A DNA stretch of 64,000 nt from assembly GCF_963667555.1 (NCBI RefSeq), contig NZ_OY763421.1, positions 2,063,562-2,127,561 on the forward strand, written 5' to 3'. The stretch is from an uncultured Methanolobus sp. (GTDB lineage Archaea > Halobacteriota > Methanosarcinia > Methanosarcinales > Methanosarcinaceae). Numbering within the stretch: position 1 is the stretch's first letter; the number at the start of each line of letters is the position of its first letter. Position numbers and translations under genes: made by a program. Positions 44,376 through 53,673 of the stretch are shown here, piece after piece. The notes beneath the pieces were generated by a model. That model made no database searches. It was not told the DNA's origin and was given only the letters and a program-made list of their open reading frames with translations.

Positions 44376-46025
44376 ATGACAGATAACGATAAAACTGATT
44401 TTAAAGTGGCATGTCGTATGATACTTGACATGGTGCTTGATGGCAGCATAAAAGATGAGAAAGAACTCAATACTGCCAAGAAAAAGATAGCAAAGGATTT
44501 TCGCCTTTCCACTCTTCCAAAGAATGCTGACATCATCATTTCAGGAAATGATAATGAGCAGGAAATTGTCAGGGCGGTCCTTCAGCGCAAACCTGTTCGC
44601 ACGATTTCAGGTGTTGCGGTAATCGCTGCAATGACATCACCTGCACCATGTCCTCACGGAATATGCGTTCCATGTCCCGGAGGGCCTAATTCTGAATTCC
44701 ATTCTCCTCAGAGCTACATGGGAAGAGAGCCTTCCACCATGAGGGCCATACAGTTCGAATACGACCCATATAAGATCGTAACGAACAGACTGACCCAGTT
44801 AAAACAAATTGGCCATGAGGTCAAAAAAGCCGAACTGATAGTTATGGGTGGAACTTTTTCCGCCAGGTCGATAGACTATCAGGAGTGGTATACAAAACGC
44901 TGTCTTGAAGCCATGAACGACTTTTACGGAGATTCATGGAGAAAAGATGCAGATCCAATTGGCAAGACTATTCCATATTACACCATTGAAGACGTGCAGA
45001 AGGCAAATGAGAACGCAGAGGTAAGAAATACCGGAATTACCTTTGAGACACGTCCCGACTGGGCTAAAACACATCACATTGATAAGATGCTTGAACTTGG
45101 TGCCACCAAGGTCGAGATAGGTGTCCAGAGCACCTATGATTTCATACTTGAAAGAATGAAACGCGGACACACAGTTGCTGAAAGCATCGAGGCTAACAGG
45201 ATACTGAGAGACAGCGCCCTGAAAGTAGGGTTCCATATGATGCCGGGACTTCCTGGAACTGACATTGAAATGGACATAAGGAACTTCAAACGCCTTTTTG
45301 ATGAGCCTGGATTCAAGCCCGATTACCTGAAGATATATCCCACCCTGGTCACAGAAGGTACTGAACTTCACCAGATGTGGAAAGAGGGAAAATACCAGGC
45401 AATCGGAGATGATGAAGCAACACTGCTCCTTTCAGAGATTAAATCATTCATCCCTAAATGGGTCAGGTTACAGCGCATACAGAGAGATATCCCTTCACCA
45501 CAGATACTTGCAGGAGTCAGGAAAAGCAATATACGACAACTTGCAAATGAACATCTGGAAGAACATGGCGGCAAATGTCGTTGTATCAGATGTCGTGAAG
45601 TCGGGCACAATATCCTGAAAGGAAATGAACCTGACCTGGATAACATCGAGCTGACAGTGGAATCATACGAATGTTGCGGCGGACAGGAACACTTTATTGC
45701 CTTTGAAGACACCGAAAAGGACATTCTCATCGGATTCCTGAGGTTAAGATTCCCGGCAAGACCCCACCGTGAGGAACTTTCTGATGCAGCCCTTGTAAGA
45801 GAACTACACATATACGGTTCAACTGTAGCTGTTGGAAAGGAAGCTGGCAGAAATGACTGGCAACACAGAGGATATGGCCGAGAGTTAATTTCACGCGCAG
45901 AAGACCTTGCAAGAGATGCAGGTTACAATAAACTTGCCATAATAAGTGGGATCGGAGTTCGTGGATACTATCGAAAAGCAGGCTATGAACTGGAAAAAAC
46001 ATACATGGCAAAAAGCCTGCAATAA
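44376..46025 (+). CDS. elp3: Elp3-type tRNA uridine-34 modification enzyme (radical SAM + acetyltransferase)
   Basis: Adds a carboxymethyl-type group to wobble U34 of tRNA; archaeal Elp3 can act alone. The 549-residue product has a radical SAM domain with APCPHGICVPCPGGPNSEFH near residue 90 (CxxxxCxxC cluster motif), TFETRPDWAKTHHIDKML and FHMMPGLPGTDIEMD, a zinc-binding tract CRCIRCREVGH, and a C-terminal GNAT acetyltransferase with QHRGYGRELISRAEDLARDA and GVRGYYRKAGYELEKTYMAK. All motifs are intact. Confidence 0.94.
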   Translation: MTDNDKTDFKVACRMILDMVLDGSIKDEKELNTAKKKIAKDFRLSTLPKNADIIISGNDNEQEIVRAVLQRKPVRTISGVAVIAAMTSPAPCPHGICVPCPGGPNSEFHSPQSYMGREPSTMRAIQFEYDPYKIVTNRLTQLKQIGHEVKKAELIVMGGTFSARSIDYQEWYTKRCLEAMNDFYGDSWRKDADPIGKTIPYYTIEDVQKANENAEVRNTGITFETRPDWAKTHHIDKMLELGATKVEIGVQSTYDFILERMKRGHTVAESIEANRILRDSALKVGFHMMPGLPGTDIEMDIRNFKRLFDEPGFKPDYLKIYPTLVTEGTELHQMWKEGKYQAIGDDEATLLLSEIKSFIPKWVRLQRIQRDIPSPQILAGVRKSNIRQLANEHLEEHGGKCRCIRCREVGHNILKGNEPDLDNIELTVESYECCGGQEHFIAFEDTEKDILIGFLRLRFPARPHREELSDAALVRELHIYGSTVAVGKEAGRNDWQHRGYGRELISRAEDLARDAGYNKLAIISGIGVRGYYRKAGYELEKTYMAKSLQ

Positions 46026-46129
46026 TACTTGACCAGAAAGTTTTATAAGAGAGTATGAGATAATTGTATATACAAACAGAGATAGAATAGTATGAGACAT
46101 TCTGATGATTAAATGCAGGAGACAAAAAA

Positions 46130-46489
46130 TTGGACTCTGAACTCCTTGAACAAATTGTCACCAATTTAAAAGATATAAATTCCAAACTTGATAAGCTTAT
46201 AGTGCAGGTCGAAAACAGGGACGAACAGGTCAGTGAGAAAGAAAGGATCATGGCTGACTCCCTGGATGTGATTACTTTATTGTCTCTTCCTGATCATTTA
46301 AGGACAACCGCAACAACACTCTTTGAGATAGGACCTGCAACGGCAGATGAGATCTCAAAGATAACAAATAAAGAGAGAGCAGTTGAAAGTAACTACCTTA
46401 ACCAGCTTGTCAGGATGAATCATGTCCGAAAATACAGAGAAGGGCGCAAAGTCTATTTCCGTATTAACGATAGCTTAAAGAAAAAATAA
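46130..46489 (+). CDS. Winged-helix regulator with N-terminal coiled coil
   Basis: A 119-residue protein. The N-terminal 45 residues form a heptad helix (LLEQIVTNLKDINSKLDKLI). The rest is a winged helix, with SLPDHLRTTATTLFEIGPAT and ADEISKITNKERAVESNYLN, ending with HVRKYREGRKVYFRI as the wing. Start is the TTG at 46130, with GGAG at 46116-46119; no ATG gives the full coiled coil. Target genes are unknown; the following ParA-like gene is in the same direction, 76 bp on. It could be an ArsR/MarR-type regulator. Confidence 0.72.
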   Translation: MDSELLEQIVTNLKDINSKLDKLIVQVENRDEQVSEKERIMADSLDVITLLSLPDHLRTTATTLFEIGPATADEISKITNKERAVESNYLNQLVRMNHVRKYREGRKVYFRINDSLKKK

Positions 46490-46564
46490 TATATGATGAA
46501 ATAGTGCTTCTTTCTGCATATTTGAAATATAGATATACCCAACTCGACTTATCGATGAATCAAC

Positions 46565-47311
46565 ATGACACTCACATTAGCAATCCATTCTTCCAAAGGC
46601 GGTACAGGGAAAACCAGTATTGCAATGAACCTGGCAGTGGCTTTTGCATCTGCCGGGAAAAACACGTGTCTTATAGACCTTGATCTTAGAGGACCGTCAC
46701 TCTGTTCTATGTTTGAGTCTAAAAGCCATTTCTGGATAAATGACTTCCTTTCTGGCAAATGTAGCATAAAAGATACACTTACCGATGTCAGTAAAGAAAT
46801 GAATACAAAGGCTCATCTGTACCTGAGTTTTTCAAACCCTGACATAAGAGAGATAAGGGATTTGGTCAGCAAAGATCGTGACTGGCAGGCCAGTGCCCTG
46901 AAAGCCCTCATGAACGGGAAAAGAGAGCTCACCAAAAAGGACATGGATGTAATAATATTTGACACCAGCCCCGGAGTGGAATATGAGTCTATCAATGCAG
47001 TGGCAGCATCTGACATGGTTATCATAGTACACAATGACACTAATGCCTGCACCAGTTGTACGGAACAGCTTATAAATGGAGTTTATTCTCTTCTTGATAA
47101 GAAATGCGGCATTATTGACAACATGTCCCATCGTAATTTTGTCGACATCGTTGATACTAAAAGACATGGCGTTCCGGTTCTTGCAACAATTCCATGTATG
47201 TGTGAGATCGCAACCAGAGGCAAGGATGAAATCCTTGTTCACACTGACCCGGAGCATATGTTCTCAAAAAGCATAGTATCTATTAAAGAAAAGATCGAAG
47301 CAATGAATTAA
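46565..47311 (+). CDS. ParA/MinD-family ATPase
   Basis: A deviant-Walker ATPase of 248 residues. It begins MTLTLAIHSSKGGTGKTSIA with the KGGTGKT motif, DLDLRGPSLCSMFE (switch), and VIIFDTSPGVEYESINAVAA as Walker B. Such proteins position chromosomes, septa or flagellar/archaellar structures or act as metallochaperones; no partner is evident here. A CTSCTEQL near residue 160 gives a Cys pair. The context of an upstream wHTH gene does not settle its role. Confidence 0.82.
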   Translation: MTLTLAIHSSKGGTGKTSIAMNLAVAFASAGKNTCLIDLDLRGPSLCSMFESKSHFWINDFLSGKCSIKDTLTDVSKEMNTKAHLYLSFSNPDIREIRDLVSKDRDWQASALKALMNGKRELTKKDMDVIIFDTSPGVEYESINAVAASDMVIIVHNDTNACTSCTEQLINGVYSLLDKKCGIIDNMSHRNFVDIVDTKRHGVPVLATIPCMCEIATRGKDEILVHTDPEHMFSKSIVSIKEKIEAMN

Positions 47312-47392
47312 TTATTGCTTCATCGCATTTGGTTTTGGTTATAATTATTTTTGGTTGTAAGTATTATTGGATATTATTATTTTTACGTGCAA

Positions 47393-48205
47393 TTATTTTG
47401 GATCGTTTTTTAGAATATCGAGAACATCATTCTTGATATATTCATCCAGGTCGCGGGATTTACGATCACTTATATCGCTTTCGATGTCTCCCGATGAGAG
47501 CAGAATATCCTTGAAAACAACTATAAGCACATACACAAGGAATGCCGGGAAGAATGCCAGAATTGTTCTTTCCACTGGATAGACCAGTATTACCGAATTA
47601 TAAGCACTTGCCGGGAGAGAGAACAGGAGATGGTAAGCTATACTGCCGGCCATGTGGTCTGTCAGAACCCCCATTAATGAAGCAAAGAACAGAGATACAA
47701 AGATAAATAGCTTTGAAGTTATGCTTTTTTTAATGATCAATCTGTCAAAATACACGAATGCTCCCAGGACTAATAAGTGATACCATGGATACATGTATGC
47801 AGTCCTGCCCACATCAACTAAGTACCATGCACAGATAAGAGCAAAGAATACCGTCTTTGTAGCCTTATGTTCTCTGTTGACCACAAGACCTGAAACTATA
47901 GATGTCATGGCATTAAAGAGAAGTGAAAGCAACGAAAATGTGCTCATCGTGAAAAAGGTTCCAGCACTTATTTTGTATAAAGAGAAACCAGATAGGGTTA
48001 CAAGGGCACCCCAAAACGGTCCGAATAACATTCCGTTAAGTGCACTAAAAGAGACTGTAGAACTTATCTGAACATCATCGATACCGACTACTTCCATAAA
48101 GTCAGGCATGTATATAGAAAAATAGGTCAAAACTACGCCAAATGCAATGTAAACTACTTTTACATCATTTTTCACCCTTAGTTTTGGCAACAGTTTCGGA
48201 TACAC
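47393..48205 (-). CDS. Polytopic membrane protein of unknown function (ECF-S-like)
   Basis: A 270-residue membrane protein with about six hydrophobic segments. The N-terminal tract FSALNGMLFGPFWGALVTLS has the Ala/Gly-rich helical form of ECF-type vitamin/metal-uptake S components, and SLLSLLFNAMTSIVSGLVVN follows. The C-terminal tail is charged (SDISDRKSRDLDEYIKND). No ECF ATPase or T component is seen nearby. Converges with the ParA-like gene. Resemblance to S components is topological only. Confidence 0.66.
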   Translation of the reverse strand: MYPKLLPKLRVKNDVKVVYIAFGVVLTYFSIYMPDFMEVVGIDDVQISSTVSFSALNGMLFGPFWGALVTLSGFSLYKISAGTFFTMSTFSLLSLLFNAMTSIVSGLVVNREHKATKTVFFALICAWYLVDVGRTAYMYPWYHLLVLGAFVYFDRLIIKKSITSKLFIFVSLFFASLMGVLTDHMAGSIAYHLLFSLPASAYNSVILVYPVERTILAFFPAFLVYVLIVVFKDILLSSGDIESDISDRKSRDLDEYIKNDVLDILKNDPK

Positions 48206-48746
48206 GTTTACATAAAAAGGAAGCTTGTTTATATAAGCTTTTACATCCGAACAAAACTGAGCAACTTAAAAGAAGGCATTACTTCTTACTTTTTGATGCA
48301 CACATAAATTGTTCAAAGTATTATTTGTATATACATCGAGAATACAATCCATTCTGTACATATCTAATACAGATACACACGTTACTGATTGTTCATAAAC
48401 AAAAAGAATTTTTTTAACGGGCAACTGAATAATAACAATATTAAGTACAAAATATAAAAAAACTATTTTTTAATCAATTGTAAAAAAATACAAAATTATC
48501 GTTAAAAAAGCAATAAACAACTTAAAAAATAAAACAAAAGAGAATAGCAAGATAATGGTTTTGTACTAAACACACATCACAAATAAATCAATAGATTATA
48601 CGATTGAACTAATATAATGCACTGATATAACGTTATATCAGCAACCTTTAAATAAAAGTTTGTATATACACTAATTTTTAGAGAGTAAATTTCTCATAAA
48701 TATGCAATAAAAATTGCACAAAACGCAAAAATAAGGAAGGTAAAAC
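48206..48746. promoter_or_regulatory. 541-bp A+T-rich gap with palindromic operator before DUF1699
   Basis: No gene is seen in this gap. At 48622-48641 is the perfect 20-bp palindrome CTGATATAACGTTATATCAG. Directly downstream is a TATA-like CTTTAAATAAAA (about 48646-48657). So the palindrome abuts the BRE/TATA region, and the predicted transcript starts near 48680 with a leader of about 65 nt ahead of the gene at 48747. Confidence 0.55.
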
Positions 48747-49142
48747 ATGAAAATCAGAGTTGTAAGTTCAAAAGAAGAGATAAACACACTTGGCCCAAGT
48801 GAAGAGATCATTCACCTCGCATTCAGACCATCAAACACAGACATCTTTTCCCTTATAATGAAGTGTCCAAATGTAAAAGCACTCCACATCCCAAGCTCAT
48901 ACAAGAGAACAATCTCAAACTCAGCAAAGATGTACCTTGAGATGCAGGGAATCGAGCTCCTTGAAGGAGACGTATGGGGCCACAGAAAGGACATCAACGA
49001 GTACTCGGAAGTTTCACAGAGCGTCTATGACCGTATTGCACAGTACAAGCAGGACGGAATGTCAGACGAAGAAGTAGAAGACAAGATGATCAGGGAAACA
49101 AGACTTAGCCCGGACTTTGTCAAATTCCTCGTAAAACAGTAA
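48747..49142 (+). CDS. DUF1699 family protein
   Basis: A soluble 131-residue protein of a family confined to Methanosarcinales-type methanogens. It starts MKIRVVSSKEEINTLGPSEE, followed by IHLAFRPSNTDIFSLIMKCP and AKMYLEMQGIELLEGDVWGH, then RKDINEYSEVSQSVYDRIAQ, and a helical C-terminus. No catalytic motif is known and the function is unassigned. It has a good ribosome-binding site (GGAAGG) and a terminator, and stands alone behind a long operator-containing promoter region, so its expression is likely tightly regulated. Confidence 0.88.
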   Translation: MKIRVVSSKEEINTLGPSEEIIHLAFRPSNTDIFSLIMKCPNVKALHIPSSYKRTISNSAKMYLEMQGIELLEGDVWGHRKDINEYSEVSQSVYDRIAQYKQDGMSDEEVEDKMIRETRLSPDFVKFLVKQ

Positions 49143-49154
49143 AAACTCACTCAC

Positions 49155-49181
49155 TTCCGGCAATAGCCGGAAACACTCTTT
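49155..49181 (+). terminator. Terminator after DUF1699
   Basis: A perfect 7-bp stem, TTCCGGC (49155-49161) with GCCGGAA (49166-49172), loop AATA, followed by a pyrimidine-rich ACACTCTTTCTTT tract. Thirteen nt after the stop codon. Confidence 0.65.
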
Positions 49182-49240
49182 CTTTATTAGTCTTAATTAA
49201 TCTTAAAACGCATCTACAGTAACAAATTGCCAGATGTTAC

Positions 49241-49660
49241 TTATTCACCAACAATTTGGACAAACACTTTTCTGGAACGTGGTCTGTTATCCATATCCAC
49301 TAAAATAATCTGTTGCCAGGTTCCAAGAAGCAGCTTTCCACCAATAAGCGGAAAAGACTCGCTTTGACCTATAAAAGAAGCACGTATGTGAGAATGTCCA
49401 TTTCCGTCATGCCATTTTTCATTGTGCTGATAAACAATTCCCTCAGGAGCCAGCCGCTCAAGAGCTGCCTTCAGGTCATGGATCAGTCCGGGTTCATATT
49501 CGATAGTAGTAACCGCAGAAGTTGAACCGGGAATATAAACAAGAACAATGCCATCGTTCAGACCAGATAAAGTGACAAGGTCTGAAACATCAGGAGTTAT
49601 ATCAATAATATCTGCATTTCCTTGTGTTTCAATACCAAAGCTTGCGCTGTAAACTGCCAA
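49241..49660 (-). CDS. YjbQ/UPF0047 family protein (secondary thiamine-phosphate synthase-like)
   Basis: A 139-residue protein of the YjbQ family, for which minor thiamine-phosphate synthase activity is reported. Family features: IIDITPDVSDLV, VLVYIPGSTSAVTTIEYEPG, then HNEKWHDGNGHSHIRASFIG with the conserved Asp-His-His residues, and GTWQQIILVDMDNRPRSRKV at the end. Its real physiological role is unsettled. The small membrane-protein gene at 49671-49856 is just upstream on the same strand, 10 bp away, so they are probably co-transcribed. Confidence 0.85.
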   Translation of the reverse strand: MAVYSASFGIETQGNADIIDITPDVSDLVTLSGLNDGIVLVYIPGSTSAVTTIEYEPGLIHDLKAALERLAPEGIVYQHNEKWHDGNGHSHIRASFIGQSESFPLIGGKLLLGTWQQIILVDMDNRPRSRKVFVQIVGE

Positions 49661-49670
49661 CTATCAGGCC

Positions 49671-49856
49671 TCACTGCATTTCGTTGAGCTTCAGACCAAT
49701 AACGGACATGACAAGGATGAAAACTACAAGAGATACAATAAATCCGTATTCCTGAGTGATGGAATCTCTCATCATGTGTGAAAGAGCAAACATTATGATC
49801 AATAGAACTACTGAACCTATTGAAGATATGATTTCCAGATTTTTCTTAGTCATCAC
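49671..49856 (-). CDS. Small two-helix membrane protein
   Basis: A 61-residue protein with two membrane helices (ISSIGSVVLLIIMFALSHMM and FIVSLVVFILVMSVIGLKL) separated by a polar loop RDSITQEYG, and a short basic start (MTKKNLE). I do not recognise the family. It precedes the YjbQ gene on the same strand. The direct-repeat cluster at 49909-49947 lies in its promoter region. Clear open frame and helix pattern make it a real small gene in my view. Confidence 0.6.
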   Translation of the reverse strand: MMTKKNLEIISSIGSVVLLIIMFALSHMMRDSITQEYGFIVSLVVFILVMSVIGLKLNEMQ

Positions 49857-49908
49857 TGCCTAATTGAGTTAAGATATACATGAATCTATCGAGCAGCAGG
49901 AAATTTAT

Positions 49909-49947
49909 GGTTTGAATTTCCGGTTTGAAGTTTCAGTTTGAAGTTCC
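49909..49947. repeat. Three tandem 13-bp direct repeats in a divergent promoter region
   Basis: GGTTTGAATTTCC, GGTTTGAAGTTTC and AGTTTGAAGTTCC lie end to end at 49909-49921, 49922-49934 and 49935-49947. They are in the 187-bp gap between the leftward small membrane-protein gene and the rightward nuclease gene at 50044. May be tandem regulator sites or simple slippage. Confidence 0.55.
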
Positions 49948-50043
49948 GGATCGCATTGAATGATACAACATGAATACTTTCACCCCACAGTACACTATTA
50001 AATAACATTGAAAATAATATAATTCAAAAAACGTGATCAACCA

Positions 50044-50541
50044 ATGACAGAATTTGAAAGGGAACTTGTCAAGTCATTCAATGCATTCTTTGAAGAGAAT
50101 AAAATGAAAGGTATAGCCTATCGCCTGAAACAACACAGATTCACTTCTCAATTCCTGGACGTTCTTGTGGATTCACTGGACCCGGACCATTACATGGGAA
50201 TCGAATGCAAAAGCATATCAGTTGATAAAGGTGCAAAAGCACTCTATTTCACGCAGCATTTCACAACAGATAAGAATGGTGTGCATCAGATAGATAGAAT
50301 ATCTGATTTCCTGTTAAGGTCCGGGAGGACAGGATTTCTTGCAGTCGAACTTAGAATGGGCGTGGGACGCACACGGGAAGCATATATGATCCCATGGACC
50401 GAACTATGCCGCAGGTATCATGAAGAAGGAACTGCAAAGATTACAGTTGAAGAGATCCAGGGATACCCACGGATCGAAAGAGAGAGCAATAAATACCTGA
50501 TAGACCCGAAAGGATGGAAGAAACTCAGGTTGATACAGTAA
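50044..50541 (+). CDS. PD-(D/E)XK nuclease, Holliday junction resolvase-like
   Basis: A 165-residue Hjc/Hje-like protein. The N-terminus (FERELVKSFNAFFEENKMKG) is followed by QFLDVLVDSLDPDHYMGIEC with Asp, and then the ECKS (E-x-K) motif; these complete a PD-(D/E)XK site. The later QIDRISDFLLRSGRTGFLAV fits the Hjc C-terminal half. Ten bp ahead of the GAN/RecJ gene, so a DNA-repair/replication operon is likely. Whether it cleaves junctions or another structure is inferred. Confidence 0.72.
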   Translation: MTEFERELVKSFNAFFEENKMKGIAYRLKQHRFTSQFLDVLVDSLDPDHYMGIECKSISVDKGAKALYFTQHFTTDKNGVHQIDRISDFLLRSGRTGFLAVELRMGVGRTREAYMIPWTELCRRYHEEGTAKITVEEIQGYPRIERESNKYLIDPKGWKKLRLIQ

Positions 50542-50551
50542 GAGGATAAAA

Positions 50552-51928
50552 ATGTCTGAAACCATGGTAATGATGGCAGAAAGAGCCAGAGAATGTGCTG
50601 AAGAGATCAAGAAATACGATGAAGTGCAACTGGTATCACACATCGATGCAGACGGCATCACATCAGGAGCCATCATTGCAAAAGCCCTTGAAAGAGCAGG
50701 CATCGGATACAATATGATGTTTGTGAAGCAGCTTGACGAAGCCATCGTTAAGGAGATTGCAGATATCAATCCGGAACTTACCATATTCACAGACCTTGGA
50801 AGCGGTCAACTGGAACACATCGCAAACTACGGAGTACATGCGATTGTTTCAGACCACCACAGACCGCAGGGAGATACAAAATTCCACCTCAATCCTCATC
50901 TTTTTGGAGCAAACGGCTCATACGAGATAAGCGGTTCCGGAACTACATTTATACTTGCAACCCAGCTTGGAAATAACCGAGACCTTGCCGACCTTGCCAT
51001 TGTAGGATGTGTCGGGGACATGCAATACCGAAAGTATGGCAAGCTTGTAAGCCTTAACAGGATGATACTTGATGCAAATCCAGAGGTTATCACACCAGTG
51101 ACGGATATTTCACTTTTCGGAAAACAGACAAGACCTGTTTACAAGATGTTACAATTCTCATCAGACCCTTTCATCCCAGGACTTACAGGCAATGAAGATG
51201 CATGTATTGATTTCCTTGCAAGGACAGGACTTCAGTTCGCAAACGATGAAAAATGGAGAAGATGGATAGACCTCTCTGAAGATGAGAAGAAAAAAGTCAC
51301 ATCATCCCTCCTGCAGCATGCAATGCAAAGTGGTTTGTCTTCTTACAATATTGGCAGACTTGTGTCAGAAGGATATATCCTGCTTTCTGAACAGGAAGGT
51401 ACTGAGATGAGGGATGCAACCGAGTATTCAACACTCCTGAACGCAACCGGAAGATACATGCAGGCTGAAGTTGGAATGCAGGTCTGTATGGGAGACAGGG
51501 CAGAAGCTTACGGAGAAGCCCAGGAACTTTTGCATAACCATCGTAAGAACCTTGTTGACGGACTTAATTTTGTCAAGGACAACGGAATAATAGAACTTTC
51601 ACACCTCCAGTACTTTGATGCAGGAAGCACAATCCCGGAAACTATTGTAGGAATTGTTGCAGGCATGAGCCATTCTTCCGCAGGCAACCGCAAACTTCCG
51701 ATCATCGCCTTTGCAGACAAAGATGATGGCTACAAGGTTTCAGCCAGAGGAACTCAGGAACTTGTAAACAGAGGACTAAACCTTGCAGAAGCATTGAGTG
51801 TAGTTTGCCAGGAACTTGGAGGAGCTGGCGGCGGACATGATATCGCTGCCGGAGCGACGGTGCCATTTGGGAAAAAAGAAGAGTTCATTCAGAAACTTAA
51901 CTCAGCAATCGCTGCCCAGTTAAGCTGA
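50552..51928 (+). CDS. RecJ-like DHH nuclease (archaeal GAN type)
   Basis: Single-strand exonuclease of the DHH family, the archaeal GINS-associated nuclease and Cdc45 relative, 458 residues. The phosphoesterase motif I is QLVSHIDADGITSGAIIAKA (DAD), motif II LTIFTDLGSGQLEH, motif III HAIVSDHHRPQG (DHH) and motif IV near IVGCVGDMQYRKYG. The DHHA1 region has GGAGGGHDIAAGATVPFGKK at the C-terminus. All metal-binding motifs look intact, so it should be active. Co-transcribed with the nuclease gene upstream. Confidence 0.88.
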   Translation: MSETMVMMAERARECAEEIKKYDEVQLVSHIDADGITSGAIIAKALERAGIGYNMMFVKQLDEAIVKEIADINPELTIFTDLGSGQLEHIANYGVHAIVSDHHRPQGDTKFHLNPHLFGANGSYEISGSGTTFILATQLGNNRDLADLAIVGCVGDMQYRKYGKLVSLNRMILDANPEVITPVTDISLFGKQTRPVYKMLQFSSDPFIPGLTGNEDACIDFLARTGLQFANDEKWRRWIDLSEDEKKKVTSSLLQHAMQSGLSSYNIGRLVSEGYILLSEQEGTEMRDATEYSTLLNATGRYMQAEVGMQVCMGDRAEAYGEAQELLHNHRKNLVDGLNFVKDNGIIELSHLQYFDAGSTIPETIVGIVAGMSHSSAGNRKLPIIAFADKDDGYKVSARGTQELVNRGLNLAEALSVVCQELGGAGGGHDIAAGATVPFGKKEEFIQKLNSAIAAQLS

Positions 51929-51984
51929 AAGTATGATTTAAAACGAGATTTTAAGCTATTTTTAAAAAGAGATTTAAAACCACA

Positions 51985-52746
51985 TCAAACAAGGTCGTTG
52001 ATGTGGGACAGCTCCTTAATATCGATAAGAGTGGACATTGCATTTGTCCTTATAGAAATTCCGTGTTCCTGAACGATAGCCATTGGATTGGTACCACCTA
52101 TAACCACAATACCCAGATGGTCACGCTCAACCGGAACATCAAGTATTCTGGTATTTGGCTCGCCAACCTCAAGAATTCCGTTTATTCCGGCATCAACCAT
52201 GTCGGCCAGCGTACTGTCAATGACATCCCTGGCAACCATAGGAGCCTCACGCAGGTTTGCGAGTATCTTACCGGAACCTGTCTTGAGCATACTCATAACA
52301 GAGGTCAGCTCCTGTGACATGAGAACCTCAAGCGGATCTATTGTAGTACTCTGGTATGTCAGCACGTTTGTAAAACGAATAGGTTCACCATCACGAATCT
52401 CAACAAGACCTCCAAAGCGTGGTTTTACCATGACACCGGCTTTGAGGAGAAGACCATCGATAGTGATACTGCAGACCGTTGCAAAACCAACCTCTCCTTC
52501 AGCGATCTTCCTGTCACCAATAGAATCACCTTCATGAAGGATCTTAAGCAGAGGACTTACAGAAAGACCACTATTAATGGCCATACTGAATATCTTGAAA
52601 ACATCATCATAGTCCTGCTTATCGATAAGTGAAAGGTTCACGATAACGTCACCTTCCATTGTTTTAGGATTGAAGGTGGTCCTGAACATCAGGTCTTCTA
52701 TTTTAGACGATGTGAACTGAATACGCTGGTTCCTTTGCAAAGACAT
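51985..52746 (-). CDS. NrpR (DUF128) regulator domain protein lacking HTH
   Basis: A 253-residue protein with one NrpR regulatory domain pattern: [20 protein letters not shown], then [60 protein letters not shown] and [20 protein letters not shown]. In methanogens NrpR senses 2-oxoglutarate and represses nitrogen genes. The Methanosarcinales have split forms, one with HTH and one without; this copy has no N-terminal winged helix, so it should be the NrpRII-like partner (inference) that cannot bind DNA alone. It converges on the GAN gene. Confidence 0.8.
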   Translation of the reverse strand: MSLQRNQRIQFTSSKIEDLMFRTTFNPKTMEGDVIVNLSLIDKQDYDDVFKIFSMAINSGLSVSPLLKILHEGDSIGDRKIAEGEVGFATVCSITIDGLLLKAGVMVKPRFGGLVEIRDGEPIRFTNVLTYQSTTIDPLEVLMSQELTSVMSMLKTGSGKILANLREAPMVARDVIDSTLADMVDAGINGILEVGEPNTRILDVPVERDHLGIVVIGGTNPMAIVQEHGISIRTNAMSTLIDIKELSHINDLV

Positions 52747-52848
52747 ACCTCTACCGTTTTGTAACTGCTTTATTTCTAAGACTAGTACATGCCAGGCATT
52801 TATAGTTTCGCATAAGATTCACATACATTTCAAATCAGAAGCAAGTAT

Positions 52849-53580
52849 TCAGACAGATGTCATCCGTCCGAATATTTCAGGATGGTTCTGTGGATGTACA
52901 AGGAAATCAAGTTTTTCAATTTCCTTCACCATGACATACATGTCAGTTCCGCAGAACAGATTTGCCTCCGGATAATCATGCGGCTTCTCATATCTTATCT
53001 CAGGCACAGACGGATAATCAGGATTCTTTACAAAACCATCTTTTAACAGATAATAAGCTCCGCCGGAAAGTTCCTTGATAGGCTCATAAAGTGATGAGAA
53101 ATCACGGCATACCCAGTTAGCCATTTTCAGTGTTTCCTTTGAAGCATTGATGGTTATGTGCCCGTAATCAGGTGGCACAAGAACAAGATCGCCTGCTGTT
53201 GCCTCACAGACAATCACATCAACAACCTTTCCGTTTTCAGCTTTCTGGAGAAGATATGTTGCTTTGCCTTCAAGAACCTGATAGAGTTCAGCATATGAAA
53301 TATGATGACCTTCAACAGCCGGATGATAGTGTCCTGCAGTCTTTACATACTCATCACCAAGCATTGCAGGAGGGATGATAGTAATATCATACCTGAGACT
53401 GTTATCAACTATACTTTTGTGATCTGCATCATTTGCTGAGAGATCACGATACATGTAATAAAGTTCAAAATTGTCCTGTGAACGCAGCCACGGCTGATCG
53501 TGTACAACCTCATCCATATCATGCAGCATCCTGATATCAGGACTATGCGTCTTCCCGTAAAACTCCAATTCGTTTCCCAT
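52849..53580 (-). CDS. pgiA: Cupin-type phosphoglucose isomerase (archaeal)
   Basis: Interconverts glucose-6- and fructose-6-phosphate with a metal-binding cupin. The 243 residues have the cupin motif KTAGHYHPAVEGHHISYAELYQVLEGKATYLL (His-x-His and Glu metal ligands at about residues 91-101), VLVPPDYGHITINAS giving the third His, and a C-terminal part with EIRYEKPHDYPEANLFCGTD. It is typical of archaeal cPGI. Preceded by NrpR on the same strand, but with a gap of about 100 bp between them. Confidence 0.92.
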   Translation of the reverse strand: MGNELEFYGKTHSPDIRMLHDMDEVVHDQPWLRSQDNFELYYMYRDLSANDADHKSIVDNSLRYDITIIPPAMLGDEYVKTAGHYHPAVEGHHISYAELYQVLEGKATYLLQKAENGKVVDVIVCEATAGDLVLVPPDYGHITINASKETLKMANWVCRDFSSLYEPIKELSGGAYYLLKDGFVKNPDYPSVPEIRYEKPHDYPEANLFCGTDMYVMVKEIEKLDFLVHPQNHPEIFGRMTSV

Positions 53581-53673
53581 TTGATCACACTGTGTTATTT
53601 ACCAAAATTCTTCTAAACCAATATTGGAACCCACAGTATTTATTTTTGCCGCAAATAGATTAATTAGATTCTA

